This document shows positions 43,596 through 53,539 of a stretch of DNA of 64,000 nt, piece after piece (position 1 is the stretch's first letter; each line of letters starts with the position of its first letter). The notes under the pieces were generated by a model. The model saw only the letters and a list, made by a program, of their open reading frames with translations, was not told where the DNA came from and searched no databases. The stretch is taken from assembly GCA_017620135.1 (NCBI GenBank), contig JAFZQZ010000096.1, forward strand, positions 1-64,000. Direction: 5' to 3'. A program made the translations under genes and the position numbers. This DNA comes from Bacillota bacterium (GTDB taxonomy: Bacteria > Bacillota > Clostridia > Lachnospirales > Bianqueaceae).

Positions 43596-44816
43596 TTATT
43601 CTCCTTCCTCCGCTCTTCTTCCTGCTATCATACTTTTCCTGATATACTGAAAACCGATCAAAGATGACAGGAGCAGGATGGCTGTCATCATACACAGAAG
43701 CACAGTAAAGGCTTCCCATGAACCGACAACAAATTTCATATGAGGCCATATTCCATTTGCCAGCGACTTCGTCAGCATTCCTATCGCAGACGAGATCACG
43801 ATCAGAAGAAAATTGGACGCAACATACAATAAATAGATTTTCGGTACAGTCGCTCCCAGGAGATACAGCTCCCTGAATACATTCTTCTTTGTCTCGATCG
43901 TTAGAAAAACATACCCTCCATATCCGAACAATGCAACCAGTGTATAGAGAACCAATAGAAAGATGAATCCGCTGTTGTCTGCTATCATGGCAGTAAATAT
44001 AGTGTTCATCATTTCTTTCATGTTCAAGACAGTTCCATATGTCCCGGCCTGTGCTTCGATTTTCTGCCTGATCTCTTCAAAACCTGTTTCCGGCTTCAGA
44101 GGGATCAGGTAGATCGGCTCCCACCTGATTTCTTCATCAAACTCATCACCAAGGTCAAAAGAAAGGATCGCCTCATATCTTTCCTGTCCGCTCGTCAACT
44201 CTTCCAAGGCATCGGAAGCGATCAATGTGACGAATCTATCTCCTCTGGGAATAGGAATCGCACAGTTTTCCCGCAGAATTCCCGAAACGATACATCGGAC
44301 TTTATGATCATATGTGCTGCCCGGATTTCCGAACGTTATTTCGATCTCAGAGCCGACAGGATAGTCCTTTCCAATGCCGGCTGTCACTACGACATAATGC
44401 TTACCTTCCTCTCTCGTAACTATTCCTTTTTGAAGAGACAAGGAAAGGATCTCGTCCATATGATCATAGATAAGCAGCTTGCAGTTTTTAGTCCCGCTTT
44501 GTTCATATTTCGCAAGTACATCTGCGAATCGACAGATCTTCTCTCCTTCCGCGGCGAAGCAGATCTTTTTATATACGTCCGCTCGAAGATCTCCCATTTC
44601 ATCCATTACCAGATTCATGTTAGGAGTAAAGTAAACGGTGCGACTGTAATCGATCCTGTAGCATCGGTCCATCTGTAAACGTTCCTGAAAATAAGTGATC
44701 AAAACGTCTGCTGTACTCGCAAAGAACATTGCCATAATGACCAACTGCAGAATGAGAACCAGTTCTCTCAGTTTTCGCTTTGAATAGAATAACTTCATCA
44801 GTTCTATGCCGTTCAT
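43596..44816 (-). CDS. FtsX-like ABC permease
   Basis: 406 aa from ATG 44816, which overlaps the stop of the upstream permease (ATGA). One N-terminal membrane helix (LVLILQLVIMAMFFA), a large external part and three C-terminal helices make a typical FtsX/MacB topology. It works with the ATPase downstream and the second permease upstream. The substrate is unknown; no sensor or regulator gene adjoins. Confidence 0.8.
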   Translation of the reverse strand: MNGIELMKLFYSKRKLRELVLILQLVIMAMFFASTADVLITYFQERLQMDRCYRIDYSRTVYFTPNMNLVMDEMGDLRADVYKKICFAAEGEKICRFADVLAKYEQSGTKNCKLLIYDHMDEILSLSLQKGIVTREEGKHYVVVTAGIGKDYPVGSEIEITFGNPGSTYDHKVRCIVSGILRENCAIPIPRGDRFVTLIASDALEELTSGQERYEAILSFDLGDEFDEEIRWEPIYLIPLKPETGFEEIRQKIEAQAGTYGTVLNMKEMMNTIFTAMIADNSGFIFLLVLYTLVALFGYGGYVFLTIETKKNVFRELYLLGATVPKIYLLYVASNFLLIVISSAIGMLTKSLANGIWPHMKFVVGSWEAFTVLLCMMTAILLLSSLIGFQYIRKSMIAGRRAEEGE

Positions 44817-45961
44817 GCGTTCCTGTCCTCCCCGATCCTTCTGACTTCTTTGAAGACAAGCGGTAAAGTGGCAGCAGATATAAACAGAAAAACCAGTCCC
44901 ATCATCAGCCCAAGTATCAAATAGGAAGGAGTTTCTTCCCTGTATATGATCTGCATAAGTGGGAGCGTGATCTTCTGCAGTAAAGCCGCTGCAGCTGTAC
45001 CTGTCAGGAAATAGCATAACAACCGTCCATAGATCATCCAGAGGATCTTCGCTGATGTCAGTCCACAGAGATGATAAACAGAAAACTCCCGGACAGATGC
45101 CTTGACCCATTGCAGAACGAGTTGAAAAAGCGTTAATCCGGCGATCAAACTTAATATCAGGCTTTTTCGAATATAAACGATAGTTTTTTCTGCCAACCTG
45201 GTTTCTGCTGTATGCTTTGGCAGACAGACCTGCATCTTTGGAAATTCTTTTTTCAGAGTCTTCTTATACGTTTTGAGTTTTTTATTATCAGCATCGTTGA
45301 ATTGAATCAATATCTGATCCGGCTCGAAGCTTTCCAGATAACAGGAAGCGGGAATCACGATGAACCTGAAATACTCCTCACGCAGTCTCCCGGTATTTGG
45401 ATCATCGTACGGTGTTTCTTCTGTAAACAGATGTACCTTTGATTCATCCGGAATCATGCTGTTAAAGTTAAAGGTCCCCATCCAGCCAACGCCGATGACC
45501 GTATATAAATCGTCTCCTATCTTGATTTCTTTTGACCGGTCATCCTTTTGATACTGTTCGGATACGTAAGCGACCTTCTCGCCTTCAAGCACCTCTTCTT
45601 CTGTAAAAAAGCGTCCGCTGGAATGAGGAAACCACCTGGTCTGCTCTGTTCCGTCCCATCCGACGATATATAACCCGTTTTCACTTTTTGTCAGGTAAAT
45701 AATATTCGCGATCTCTTCATTTCCTGCCCTGTCCAGGAGCTGATTCATTCGTCGAATCTCAGTGCTTTGTTCATCACCGGGATTTACGATCAGGGATGAG
45801 TAATCACTCCAGTTTTTCGCCATCTCATATTCACTCACTGCGATACCAAGCATTTCGCAGATACAATACATCGTCACGATGATTCCAACGAGCAGGATCA
45901 GCAGGAGTCCTTTTTTCCGATGAATGTCTGCCCACAGAAAGCTGAGAAAGATATGGTTCAT
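44813..45961 (-). CDS. FtsX-like ABC permease partner
   Basis: 382 aa from ATG 45961, 7 bases after a GAGAGGG site. The helix at the N-terminus (LLLILLVGIIVTMYCI), an external domain, and three C-terminal helices are as in its partner. Its ends overlap the next gene by 4 bp. Two different permeases with one ATPase suggest a heteromeric exporter. Confidence 0.78.
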   Translation of the reverse strand: MNHIFLSFLWADIHRKKGLLLILLVGIIVTMYCICEMLGIAVSEYEMAKNWSDYSSLIVNPGDEQSTEIRRMNQLLDRAGNEEIANIIYLTKSENGLYIVGWDGTEQTRWFPHSSGRFFTEEEVLEGEKVAYVSEQYQKDDRSKEIKIGDDLYTVIGVGWMGTFNFNSMIPDESKVHLFTEETPYDDPNTGRLREEYFRFIVIPASCYLESFEPDQILIQFNDADNKKLKTYKKTLKKEFPKMQVCLPKHTAETRLAEKTIVYIRKSLILSLIAGLTLFQLVLQWVKASVREFSVYHLCGLTSAKILWMIYGRLLCYFLTGTAAAALLQKITLPLMQIIYREETPSYLILGLMMGLVFLFISAATLPLVFKEVRRIGEDRNA

Positions 45962-46184
45962 GGTTTGCCCTCTCATATCATGTTTGTTTGGCTATTTCTT
46001 TGATATGATTGTACCCTTTTTTATATTAAGATTCCCTTACGTAATTCTTATCTTTCTCTGTTCCAAAGGGAAGATCTGGTCGTTTTGTTGCTCCTATGCC
46101 GATTTTATGTCGCTTTCCGATTGCACTTGCTATTGATCGCAAAAATGTATATAGTTAACATAACAGGAACAGGAGGAAACCATT

Positions 46185-48554
46185 ATGCCATTCAGAGATT
46201 ATTATAATCAGGAACCCGTACGGAGTTTTTCAACGATCGAAGAGTTTGAACAGGATCAGGCGTCGCGATACAGTGAAGATGACAATGCTCGTCAGATGCC
46301 CTTGTTTAGCCCAGGCACAGGCCGCAGCATTCAGGATGATATGCCGCGTCTGGATTCGGCAAGAAAAAACCTGAATCTACAGCAAAAACTCGGTTGGGGA
46401 CAAAACGAAAACGGCGATATCCCGAAGGATGCCAACGGACACAGCCGCATGTATATCATGAGGAAGAATGCCCAAGGGCAGGAGACCCTCATGGAATATG
46501 ACGGTCACCGACTTTCCGACGGGTCTGTTTTGGAGATGAACAGCTTCGGCTTCTTTGATGAGATGCTGATGGGCAATGTCTTTGCTTATCCGCTCGGTGA
46601 CGACGAACCGGTACAGCTGCAGATGAAACATCGAAACGGGGATATCTCATTCTCGATCAGTAAGCCGCTGCAGCCGGATGATCTGTCCAAGTGCATGGAG
46701 CCGCAGCCGCCCGAACCGAGAAGACCCGGCTTTTTCCGCAGCCTCATGAATCGGTGGTTTGGCGCTTTCCAGCGCGACTTTGATGACTACAACAGAGCAG
46801 TGGAATTAAGGGAAGCCTGGGATGAGCGCAAATACAATCTTTCGCGCCAGGCAATGCTCCAGACAAACGGACGCAAGCTCGGTCAGGTACCAAACGAGAA
46901 AGATCAGGCTAAAGCGCTGAAGGAAGCGGAAGTTCGGGAAAAGGAACTGGAAGCAGAAAGAGCCGTTCAGGCTAAGCTGGAAGACGATCTGGAGAACGCC
47001 AAAAGAGTGGCAGGACAGACCGAATTAGGGCAGAAGCTTTCAGAAGCCATCTATGAACCGGATCCGAAAATAATTTCTACAGAAGAAACGGAAGCGCTAT
47101 ATCCCGGCCGTACTGTAAAAGATGACGGCGTCCATGAAAGCCTTTTCCAGGGAGCTTATACAGATAGTACAGGTACTCATCACACCCAAGCCGGATATTT
47201 CAACGGCGGAGAGGGAAAAAACTATTTCGGAGACCTGACCCGCATTCCAAAAGAGGATCTGGATCTGGATTCCATCAAAGTCGGACAGGAAAACGTGACA
47301 AAATCAGATTTCTGCAATCTGGCCCTGTTTGCCGGTATGGATCCGAAAATCGGAGCGAAGAACTATCTCGTTACCCCGGAATACGATCCTACGTTGAAAC
47401 CGGCCATGCAGCAGCTTAAAGAGACAGACCCCGAGACTCAGCAGGAAAAAAGAGCTTTTTCCGATGAAGAGATCGATGCACTGATCAGCGGTTCCTGTTC
47501 CAGCATGTACACTACAGATACACATAAGCTCACTCCTCGTGGGCAGAGCGGAGTTTACATTAAGACTGGTATCGATCCGGCCAGACTGGCTGTACGGGAT
47601 GCTTTAAATGAATACAAGGCAGGCAAGATCGGAAAACTGGCGCAGATCATCGCCACCGGTATCAATGAAGAAGCCGGTGCCATCTGTCAGATGGAAGAAT
47701 CCGCGGGAGAAGAAATGATGGGCGGTATCGCAGCGTCCAAAAGTATGATCAAGCTGCTGAACGCGGATCCCAACCTGAAGGATGCGGCATTCAAGGCCGG
47801 CATGAAGGAAAAGAACCTTTGGACCGTGGAAGGCGCTCAGGAACTTTCGGTGCTGCATCAGAAGGCAGCGGACGCAAACGTAAAGCTTTTCCAGGCAGCC
47901 GTGGATGGAAAAGAACTGCCACCGCAGGAGAAGGCACAAGCCGTTAAGGACATTATCAAGGGCAAGGTGGCCCTGGAGTCTATGCTTGTGGATAACAAAA
48001 AGTCTCAGGGAGAGAAAATTGACACATACTTTGCCAAGTTTGCGCAAGGCGCAATGCCCCCGACTGAAAAAGACAATCCGAGACAAGTCAGATATTATGA
48101 TGAGAATGGCGGACTGATCATGCCAAAGAAAGGCGTCCCGTACATGACCAGCGGGATGCACATGACGGAGTCCATGAAACGCTACTATAAGGAAAAACCT
48201 GCCAGCGTTATGCTTCTGAAAACACCTGCAGGTAAGAAGAATCTGGATACGATCGCAGACCAGATCGTAGCGGAAGATAAACTGCTTGATCTGTCCACCA
48301 GGGATCTTGCCAATAAACTGAATTTCGCTGCTTCGCAATCGAATACGAAATATGGCGAGCGTGGCATTCGCAAGATGGCTGAACAGGGCATGGTAACCAA
48401 GGATACAATGCAGGAATTAAAGCATGAGCTGAAAACCGGTCAGGCAAGCCCGAAGATGGAACAGCCTAAGAAAGCCGAGCCGGTTGTCCAGGCAGAAAAC
48501 AACATCCAGGATAAAGGCAAAATGGTCGAAGGAAACCAGCCCGGGATCAGATGA
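46185..48554 (+). CDS. Large helical protein of unknown function, 789 aa
   Basis: 789 aa, AGGAGG 7 bases before ATG 46185. No signal peptide and no membrane helix is evident. A Pro-rich part and a short basic part lie near residues 170-205, a charged coiled-coil-like stretch near 235-285, and the rest is mainly helical with many Lys, Gln and Glu. I recognise no domain. It ends at a bidirectional terminator that also serves the convergent 414-aa gene. Confidence 0.7.
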   Translation: MPFRDYYNQEPVRSFSTIEEFEQDQASRYSEDDNARQMPLFSPGTGRSIQDDMPRLDSARKNLNLQQKLGWGQNENGDIPKDANGHSRMYIMRKNAQGQETLMEYDGHRLSDGSVLEMNSFGFFDEMLMGNVFAYPLGDDEPVQLQMKHRNGDISFSISKPLQPDDLSKCMEPQPPEPRRPGFFRSLMNRWFGAFQRDFDDYNRAVELREAWDERKYNLSRQAMLQTNGRKLGQVPNEKDQAKALKEAEVREKELEAERAVQAKLEDDLENAKRVAGQTELGQKLSEAIYEPDPKIISTEETEALYPGRTVKDDGVHESLFQGAYTDSTGTHHTQAGYFNGGEGKNYFGDLTRIPKEDLDLDSIKVGQENVTKSDFCNLALFAGMDPKIGAKNYLVTPEYDPTLKPAMQQLKETDPETQQEKRAFSDEEIDALISGSCSSMYTTDTHKLTPRGQSGVYIKTGIDPARLAVRDALNEYKAGKIGKLAQIIATGINEEAGAICQMEESAGEEMMGGIAASKSMIKLLNADPNLKDAAFKAGMKEKNLWTVEGAQELSVLHQKAADANVKLFQAAVDGKELPPQEKAQAVKDIIKGKVALESMLVDNKKSQGEKIDTYFAKFAQGAMPPTEKDNPRQVRYYDENGGLIMPKKGVPYMTSGMHMTESMKRYYKEKPASVMLLKTPAGKKNLDTIADQIVAEDKLLDLSTRDLANKLNFAASQSNTKYGERGIRKMAEQGMVTKDTMQELKHELKTGQASPKMEQPKKAEPVVQAENNIQDKGKMVEGNQPGIR

Positions 48555-48558
48555 TAAA

Positions 48559-48600
48559 AAAGGCTTCCCAAGAGATTTTCTCAAGGGAAGCTTTTTTTTG
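48559..48600. terminator. Bidirectional intrinsic terminator
   Basis: GGCTTCCC and GGGAAGC(C) arms with A-run before and T-run after, between two convergent genes. Confidence 0.8.
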
Positions 48601-48601
48601 T

Positions 48602-49846
48602 TCATCCTATCTTCGTCCAGTTGATCTGATTCAGCAGGCTCTGATCAAGAGCGTTGCCGGATACACCAAAGGTGTCCCCGTATTGATTCTGGTAAACATG
48701 GTCGGCGACGACGCTCACTTCGACCGGACGTCCGTCCAGTCCGGTATAGGTATTGACTCCGCGGATCGCTTCGGATCGCGCCGCGCTGATCCGGGAATCC
48801 GACGCCATCTTTTTGTTCCACGAATCCATCGTCATGGCTGACATCTCCGCCGAGTTCCGGGCCAGTGTCTGCTGAAGATTCCGCTGTGACTGCATGAGGT
48901 TGAGCTGTGCCTGCTGCGCCTGCGCGGCATATCCCTGTGCTTCCAGGGTTCTCTGCCGGAACATCTGCTCGACAAAGCTGTCATACTGCTGCTGAAGCGC
49001 CTCATCCGGTACCAGGGAAGATACGAAATTCAGAAAGGCAGCCGTTCCCTCTTCCTCCCGCTCTTCCGGAACAGTCGCGATATAGCTCCGGTTGCATCCC
49101 CACTGAATGCAGTCCACCTGTTTGCCGTACTGACTCGCGTGACCGAACGGGATCTGTCCGTTGGCCGGCAACGGCTGCATCTGCCGTGCCTGCTGTTGCT
49201 GTGCTTTGCCCATTCCACCGAACAGACTTCCCAGCGCGCCGAGCGGATTCATCATCATGTTGATCTGTTGGAAAGTATTATTGGCATCGTAATATTCGAT
49301 ACCCTGATAGTCCATGCCGGCAAGGACGACGATATTCTTCCCGTTCTTCTGCCCTCTGTATTTTACGAGAATACCCTGACAGGTGGCATTGGCGATCTCG
49401 ATCCTGACTGTGATATTGACCGTGTGCGACATAAAGAACTGCTTCAGCCAGCCAACCGCTTTTCCCGGGTCTTTTCCATAGGCGCTCGGAAGAGTTGCCG
49501 TGGCCACAGGCGTCAGCTGTGTCTGGGCAAAGGCGGAAGCAAACTGCATCAAATAAACGTAAGGCTCCGTAAATGTCCTAAGGCTTCCGGGGATGGTCGT
49601 CGGAAGATTCTGGACAGACTGGCGGACAGCCGGGTTCTGATAGTCTTCGAACATCTCTCTCGAGCTTGAAGCCATGATGATCTGTGCGTCCGGACTGACA
49701 GCCGCCATGCTGATCGTCATCGGCACGGCATCACACTGCCATTTCTGAACGATCGTTCCGGAAGTGACATATCCTTCCGGGAGAACTGCGCTTCCCAGCG
49801 CGATACCTTCGGTGGAAACAAATGTCTTACGAATCATATCCTGCAT
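48602..49846 (-). CDS. Protein of unknown function, 414 aa
   Basis: 414 aa from ATG 49846, chosen for AAGGAG 9 bases upstream. The first 200 residues look globular, followed by a Gly/Met/Gln-rich part (GSLFGGMGKAQQQQARQMQ) and a coiled-coil-like part rich in Gln and Ala. No signal peptide or membrane helix. No family recognised. It is convergent with the 789-aa gene and lies 93 bp after the duplicated DUF898-like gene. Confidence 0.7.
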   Translation of the reverse strand: MQDMIRKTFVSTEGIALGSAVLPEGYVTSGTIVQKWQCDAVPMTISMAAVSPDAQIIMASSSREMFEDYQNPAVRQSVQNLPTTIPGSLRTFTEPYVYLMQFASAFAQTQLTPVATATLPSAYGKDPGKAVGWLKQFFMSHTVNITVRIEIANATCQGILVKYRGQKNGKNIVVLAGMDYQGIEYYDANNTFQQINMMMNPLGALGSLFGGMGKAQQQQARQMQPLPANGQIPFGHASQYGKQVDCIQWGCNRSYIATVPEEREEEGTAAFLNFVSSLVPDEALQQQYDSFVEQMFRQRTLEAQGYAAQAQQAQLNLMQSQRNLQQTLARNSAEMSAMTMDSWNKKMASDSRISAARSEAIRGVNTYTGLDGRPVEVSVVADHVYQNQYGDTFGVSGNALDQSLLNQINWTKIG

Positions 49847-49939
49847 AGCTATTTTCTCCTTATTCACAAATCTGATCGAGTTCATTCAGCAGTTAAGACA
49901 CAGTGTTTGATTGCCATCCTTCTTAAGTAGTCCTGATTG

Positions 49940-50572
49940 TTAAAAGAGCAAATGCGTATGAGCGACTTTCCATTTCTTCAGCTTGATCCCTACCCATAAT
50001 CCATAGATTCCCAGAGTAATGATCGTCAGAAGAAGCCATTTGATCCACTGTCCGAACAGCCCGACAGCCGTCCCGTCAAAAGCCAGCCGATGACCGCTGA
50101 TAATGGTATGCTTGATCTCCCAGTTATAGATCATGGTGTATGCCCAGGGCAGGCAGATCCCCAGCGTGATCGTGGTGACCAGGATCCCCAGGATATGGTA
50201 GCCGATCAGCTGGAATAATCCTCCGTCAAACCAGGATTCACCGGTGAAAAATCCTCCGGGATATCCCACCGCGTTGACATGTGTATGTACAGCCCGCCAT
50301 TTTTTGAGTTTGATCCCTACCCAGAACCCATAGATTCCCAGCGTAATGATCGTCAGAAGCAGCCACTTGATCCACTGGCCGAACAGGCCTACGGCAGTTC
50401 CGTCAAAATAGAGCCGGTTTCCATTGATGACTGTATGTTTTGTTTCCCAGTTGTAGATCATGGTATAAGCCCACGGCAGGCAGATCCCCAGACTGAGAAC
50501 TGTCACCAGAAAGCCAAGGATCCTGTAACCGATCAACTGGAGCAGACCTCCGTCGAAATATGATTTATTCAT
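49940..50572 (-). CDS. Internally duplicated DUF898-like membrane protein
   Basis: 210 aa made of two near-identical halves of about 95 residues. Each has SYFDGGLLQLIGY or SWFDGGLFQLIGY, LGICLPWAYTMIYNWE and LLLTIITLGIYG, so four membrane helices in all. The family resembles DUF898/YjgN-type. Function unknown. It lies 4 bp after the chrA-type gene and appears to be the last gene of a long operon. Confidence 0.75.
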   Translation of the reverse strand: MNKSYFDGGLLQLIGYRILGFLVTVLSLGICLPWAYTMIYNWETKHTVINGNRLYFDGTAVGLFGQWIKWLLLTIITLGIYGFWVGIKLKKWRAVHTHVNAVGYPGGFFTGESWFDGGLFQLIGYHILGILVTTITLGICLPWAYTMIYNWEIKHTIISGHRLAFDGTAVGLFGQWIKWLLLTIITLGIYGLWVGIKLKKWKVAHTHLLF

Positions 50573-50576
50573 TTAT

Positions 50577-51194
50577 TTATACTCCTCCAAATCTGAAAAT
50601 GATCCCGATCACAGCTGATGCCGCCAGAAATACGACGGGATGAAGCTTACTGATCTTTGCGAGTACTTTATTCTTCTTCAGCGCCTTGAATGTTCCAAGG
50701 TTCATCAATAGCCAGAGAACGACCGCCAGGATCACCGCCGGATATCGGATGCCGCTGAAAACACTCTTCAGACTGTCAAATGCTCCCGGGTTAAACAGAG
50801 CGATCTGGCCGACACTCAGACACGCCGCGGCGATCAGGCCGGTGGATGCCGGACGCAGTCCGTAAAATGCCGCCTTCACATATTTATTGTCCTGGAAAGC
50901 TTTCAGGATCTTCGCGACGATAATGATGATCACGATGGATGGAAAGATCAGGCCAAGTGTAGCGACCACTGCACCAAGTATACCACCGACGGTATAACCG
51001 GTATAGGTGGACATGTTCACGCCGATCGGTCCCGGGGTACATTCGGAAACCGCGATCATATCGGCGAGTTGATCTGCTGTGTACCAGCCGGTTCGCACGG
51101 AGATATCCTGAAGGAAAGGAAGTGTGGCGAGCCCGCCGCCGATAGCGAACAGACCGGCTTTCGCAAATTCATAAAATAACTGCAGATAGATCAT
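50577..51194 (-). CDS. ChrA-type transporter half, second subunit
   Basis: 205 aa, about six helices. The chromate-transporter motif appears as FAIGGGLATLPFL and SECTPGPIGVNMSTY. It is half the size of long ChrA, so it works as a pair with the gene before it, which it overlaps by 4 bp. In this operon it more likely moves an organic anion or sulfate-like ion than chromate; that is inference. Confidence 0.85.
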   Translation of the reverse strand: MIYLQLFYEFAKAGLFAIGGGLATLPFLQDISVRTGWYTADQLADMIAVSECTPGPIGVNMSTYTGYTVGGILGAVVATLGLIFPSIVIIIIVAKILKAFQDNKYVKAAFYGLRPASTGLIAAACLSVGQIALFNPGAFDSLKSVFSGIRYPAVILAVVLWLLMNLGTFKALKKNKVLAKISKLHPVVFLAASAVIGIIFRFGGV

Positions 51195-51742
51195 GCCTTA
51201 TCCCCTCCTTTCTGCAGGAGTAGATGAGCCGCGATACCAGCCGCCGCGGCGATCAGCACGAAAATGATGGGCGAAACATCCAGCAGCAGTGATCCGATCA
51301 GCACTAACAGAAAAATGCACAGAGTTACAGCGTCTTTGATCGATGATTTTCCCAGTTTGACCACTGCATTCAGGATCAGCACGAAAACACCGACCCGGAT
51401 ACCGGCAAACGCGTTCTTTACGACGGCCAGATCCGCAAAGTTGGAAATAAACGCCGCGATAATGGTAATGATCACCAGCGACGGGAAGACCACTCCAAGC
51501 GTGGCGATGATGCCGCCCAGAACACCCCGAGTCTTGTTGCCGATAAATGTTGCCGTATTGACCGCGATAATGCCGGGCGTACACTGTCCTATGGCATAAT
51601 AGTCCATCAGTTCTTCATTGGTGGCCCAGCCTCGTTTTTCCACGACCTCCTTCTGGAGCATAGGCAGCATGGCATAGCCGCCGCCGAAGGTCAGGCCTCC
51701 TATTCTGGCAAAAGTAAAAAACAGGTCCAGCAGTTCTTTCAT
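51191..51742 (-). CDS. ChrA-type transporter half, first subunit
   Basis: 183 aa, about six helices. It has TFGGGYAMLPMLQ and GQCTPGIIAVNTATF, the same family motifs as its partner. The 4-bp overlaps with both neighbours (EamA before, ChrA half after) point to co-translation. Confidence 0.85.
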   Translation of the reverse strand: MKELLDLFFTFARIGGLTFGGGYAMLPMLQKEVVEKRGWATNEELMDYYAIGQCTPGIIAVNTATFIGNKTRGVLGGIIATLGVVFPSLVIITIIAAFISNFADLAVVKNAFAGIRVGVFVLILNAVVKLGKSSIKDAVTLCIFLLVLIGSLLLDVSPIIFVLIAAAAGIAAHLLLQKGGDKA

Positions 51743-52650
51743 GCAAATCCTCCGTTTTTCTTTCCTGGTGTCAGGACGATGGCGATGGCGATGAATACCA
51801 AGGCGCAGCCGATCAGCTTGCGAAGGCTCAGCGTTTCATGCAGGATCAGGAATCCGCTGAAAGTCGCGAACACCGCTTCGGTTCCCATGATGAGAGACGC
51901 TACTGTGGGATCGAGGTGTTTCTGACAGACATTCTGCATGGAATAGCAGAAGGCGCCGGAGAGGACCGCGGCGTAGAGGATGGGGATCGCGGCCGCTTTA
52001 TACTGTCCCCACGTCGCGTGTTCAAAAAGCAGACTCAAAACCAGGGAGATCACCGCGATGACAAAGAATTCGATCACCGCGTACCACAGAAGGTCGGCAT
52101 TTTTTGAGAAGTAATTGATCGTAAGGATCTGAATGCTGAACAGCACGGCGCAGAGAAGTTCGAAAGCATTGCCGATGCTCATATGCAGGCCCTGTTCGAT
52201 CGAGATGAAGTATAGTCCCGCCAGGGATATGATAACGCCGATCCACAGGCGCCTGGTAGCCTTGATCCCGAGAAAGATACTAAGTACAGGGACCAGGATA
52301 ATATAGAAAGAAGTGATGAAGCTGGCTTCTCCGACGGTCGTCGTGATCAGCCCGATCTGCTGTGTGATACTGGCCGCGCACAACGCTGCGCCGGTAACAA
52401 TGCCACCAAGCACCGTCTGACGCACATCATATGAGGGTCTTGGTATGTTTCGATGTTTTCGCAGCGCGTCACGGCATAGCGCGATACAAAGCAGGATCAC
52501 TGCCGATATCAGGAACCTGGCAAAAACATAGGAGAACGGCGGAATCTCATCCATCGCCACGCTCTGAGCGACGAACGTCGTTCCCCAGAAAAACGTGACC
52601 AGGAAAAGCAGCGCTTCATACTTTTTGCCGGACGAACTTTTTTTATCCAT
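51739..52650 (-). CDS. EamA/DMT-family transporter
   Basis: 303 aa from ATG 52650, the first Met before the helices begin. About ten hydrophobic helices in two EamA repeats, for example LLFLVTFFWGTTFVAQS and MGTEAVFATFSGFLILHETL. The start overlaps the UlaE-like stop by 8 bp. It may be the importer or exporter of the compound handled by this regulon, since no PTS is present. Confidence 0.85.
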   Translation of the reverse strand: MDKKSSSGKKYEALLFLVTFFWGTTFVAQSVAMDEIPPFSYVFARFLISAVILLCIALCRDALRKHRNIPRPSYDVRQTVLGGIVTGAALCAASITQQIGLITTTVGEASFITSFYIILVPVLSIFLGIKATRRLWIGVIISLAGLYFISIEQGLHMSIGNAFELLCAVLFSIQILTINYFSKNADLLWYAVIEFFVIAVISLVLSLLFEHATWGQYKAAAIPILYAAVLSGAFCYSMQNVCQKHLDPTVASLIMGTEAVFATFSGFLILHETLSLRKLIGCALVFIAIAIVLTPGKKNGGFA

Positions 52651-53530
52651 TCGTGATCGCTTCTTTGAATTTTCCTTCCATGAATGCATGGACCCCGGCA
52701 ATGTCTTCTTCCCATGTGGGACTGCCAACATACCAGCACTCACATACAAAGGCTCTCACGCCCAGTTCAAGGGCTTTACGGATCGCGGCGGGAAAATCCA
52801 CATGGCCGGTTCCGAAGGGTACTTCCCGGAACACATCAGGGATTGTTTCCTTCAGGTGGACAGCGGAAATATGCCCGCGTCCGCATTCCAGATCCAGAGC
52901 GACAAGCGCAGCGAGTGCGGAACTGTCTGCTTCTTTGGCTTTCAGGACCGTATAGGCGGCATTCGTCAGATTCCCAACATCCGGATAGACCTGCAGCCAG
53001 GGATTGGCGACGGCATCCACGTAGTACATCGCTTTGCTGACCGTATTCATAAAAAGTGTTTCCATGGTCTCAAAAGCAAGCACGACGCCGTATTCCGCGG
53101 CAAAAAGAACACTCTCGCGCAGGTTCTCCTCAAAGAAGCGCCGGGTATCGGGTGTGCTCTCTTCATAATAGACGTCATAGCCGGCGAGCTGGATCAGGCG
53201 AATGCCCAGACGCGAAGCAAGAAGGATGGCTTTTCGCATGATCTCCAGGCTGCGCTCGCGGACAGCCGGATCCGGATGTCCCAGGGGATATTTGCGGTGT
53301 CCGGACAGACAGATGGAATGGATCGGTGTACCGGTTTCTTCCATATCGGCCCGAAGCTGCCGGATCTCTTCCATAGTCCAGTCCAAACGGGCAAGCTTCT
53401 GGTCCGTTTCATCGATGGATAATTCCATATAGTCAAATCCGGCTTTTCTGACATGCTCCAGCTTCTCACGAAGAGAAAGATCCCCGGGCATGCTTTTTTC
53501 ATATAATCCCAGACGATAATCGATAGACAT
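52643..53530 (-). CDS. UlaE-like L-ribulose/L-xylulose-5-phosphate 3-epimerase
   Basis: 295 aa, TIM-barrel protein with the pattern of hexulose-phosphate/pentulose-phosphate epimerases (UlaE/SgbU): MSIDYRLGLYEKSMP opening, LAFETM for the metal-binding glutamate, YPDVGN, HLKET and a late ECW. In ascorbate use UlaE epimerises L-xylulose-5-phosphate to L-ribulose-5-phosphate. It lies 9 bp after the FG-GAP-like gene. Confidence 0.85.
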   Translation of the reverse strand: MSIDYRLGLYEKSMPGDLSLREKLEHVRKAGFDYMELSIDETDQKLARLDWTMEEIRQLRADMEETGTPIHSICLSGHRKYPLGHPDPAVRERSLEIMRKAILLASRLGIRLIQLAGYDVYYEESTPDTRRFFEENLRESVLFAAEYGVVLAFETMETLFMNTVSKAMYYVDAVANPWLQVYPDVGNLTNAAYTVLKAKEADSSALAALVALDLECGRGHISAVHLKETIPDVFREVPFGTGHVDFPAAIRKALELGVRAFVCECWYVGSPTWEEDIAGVHAFMEGKFKEAITNG

Positions 53531-53539
53531 ACTGTTTCC

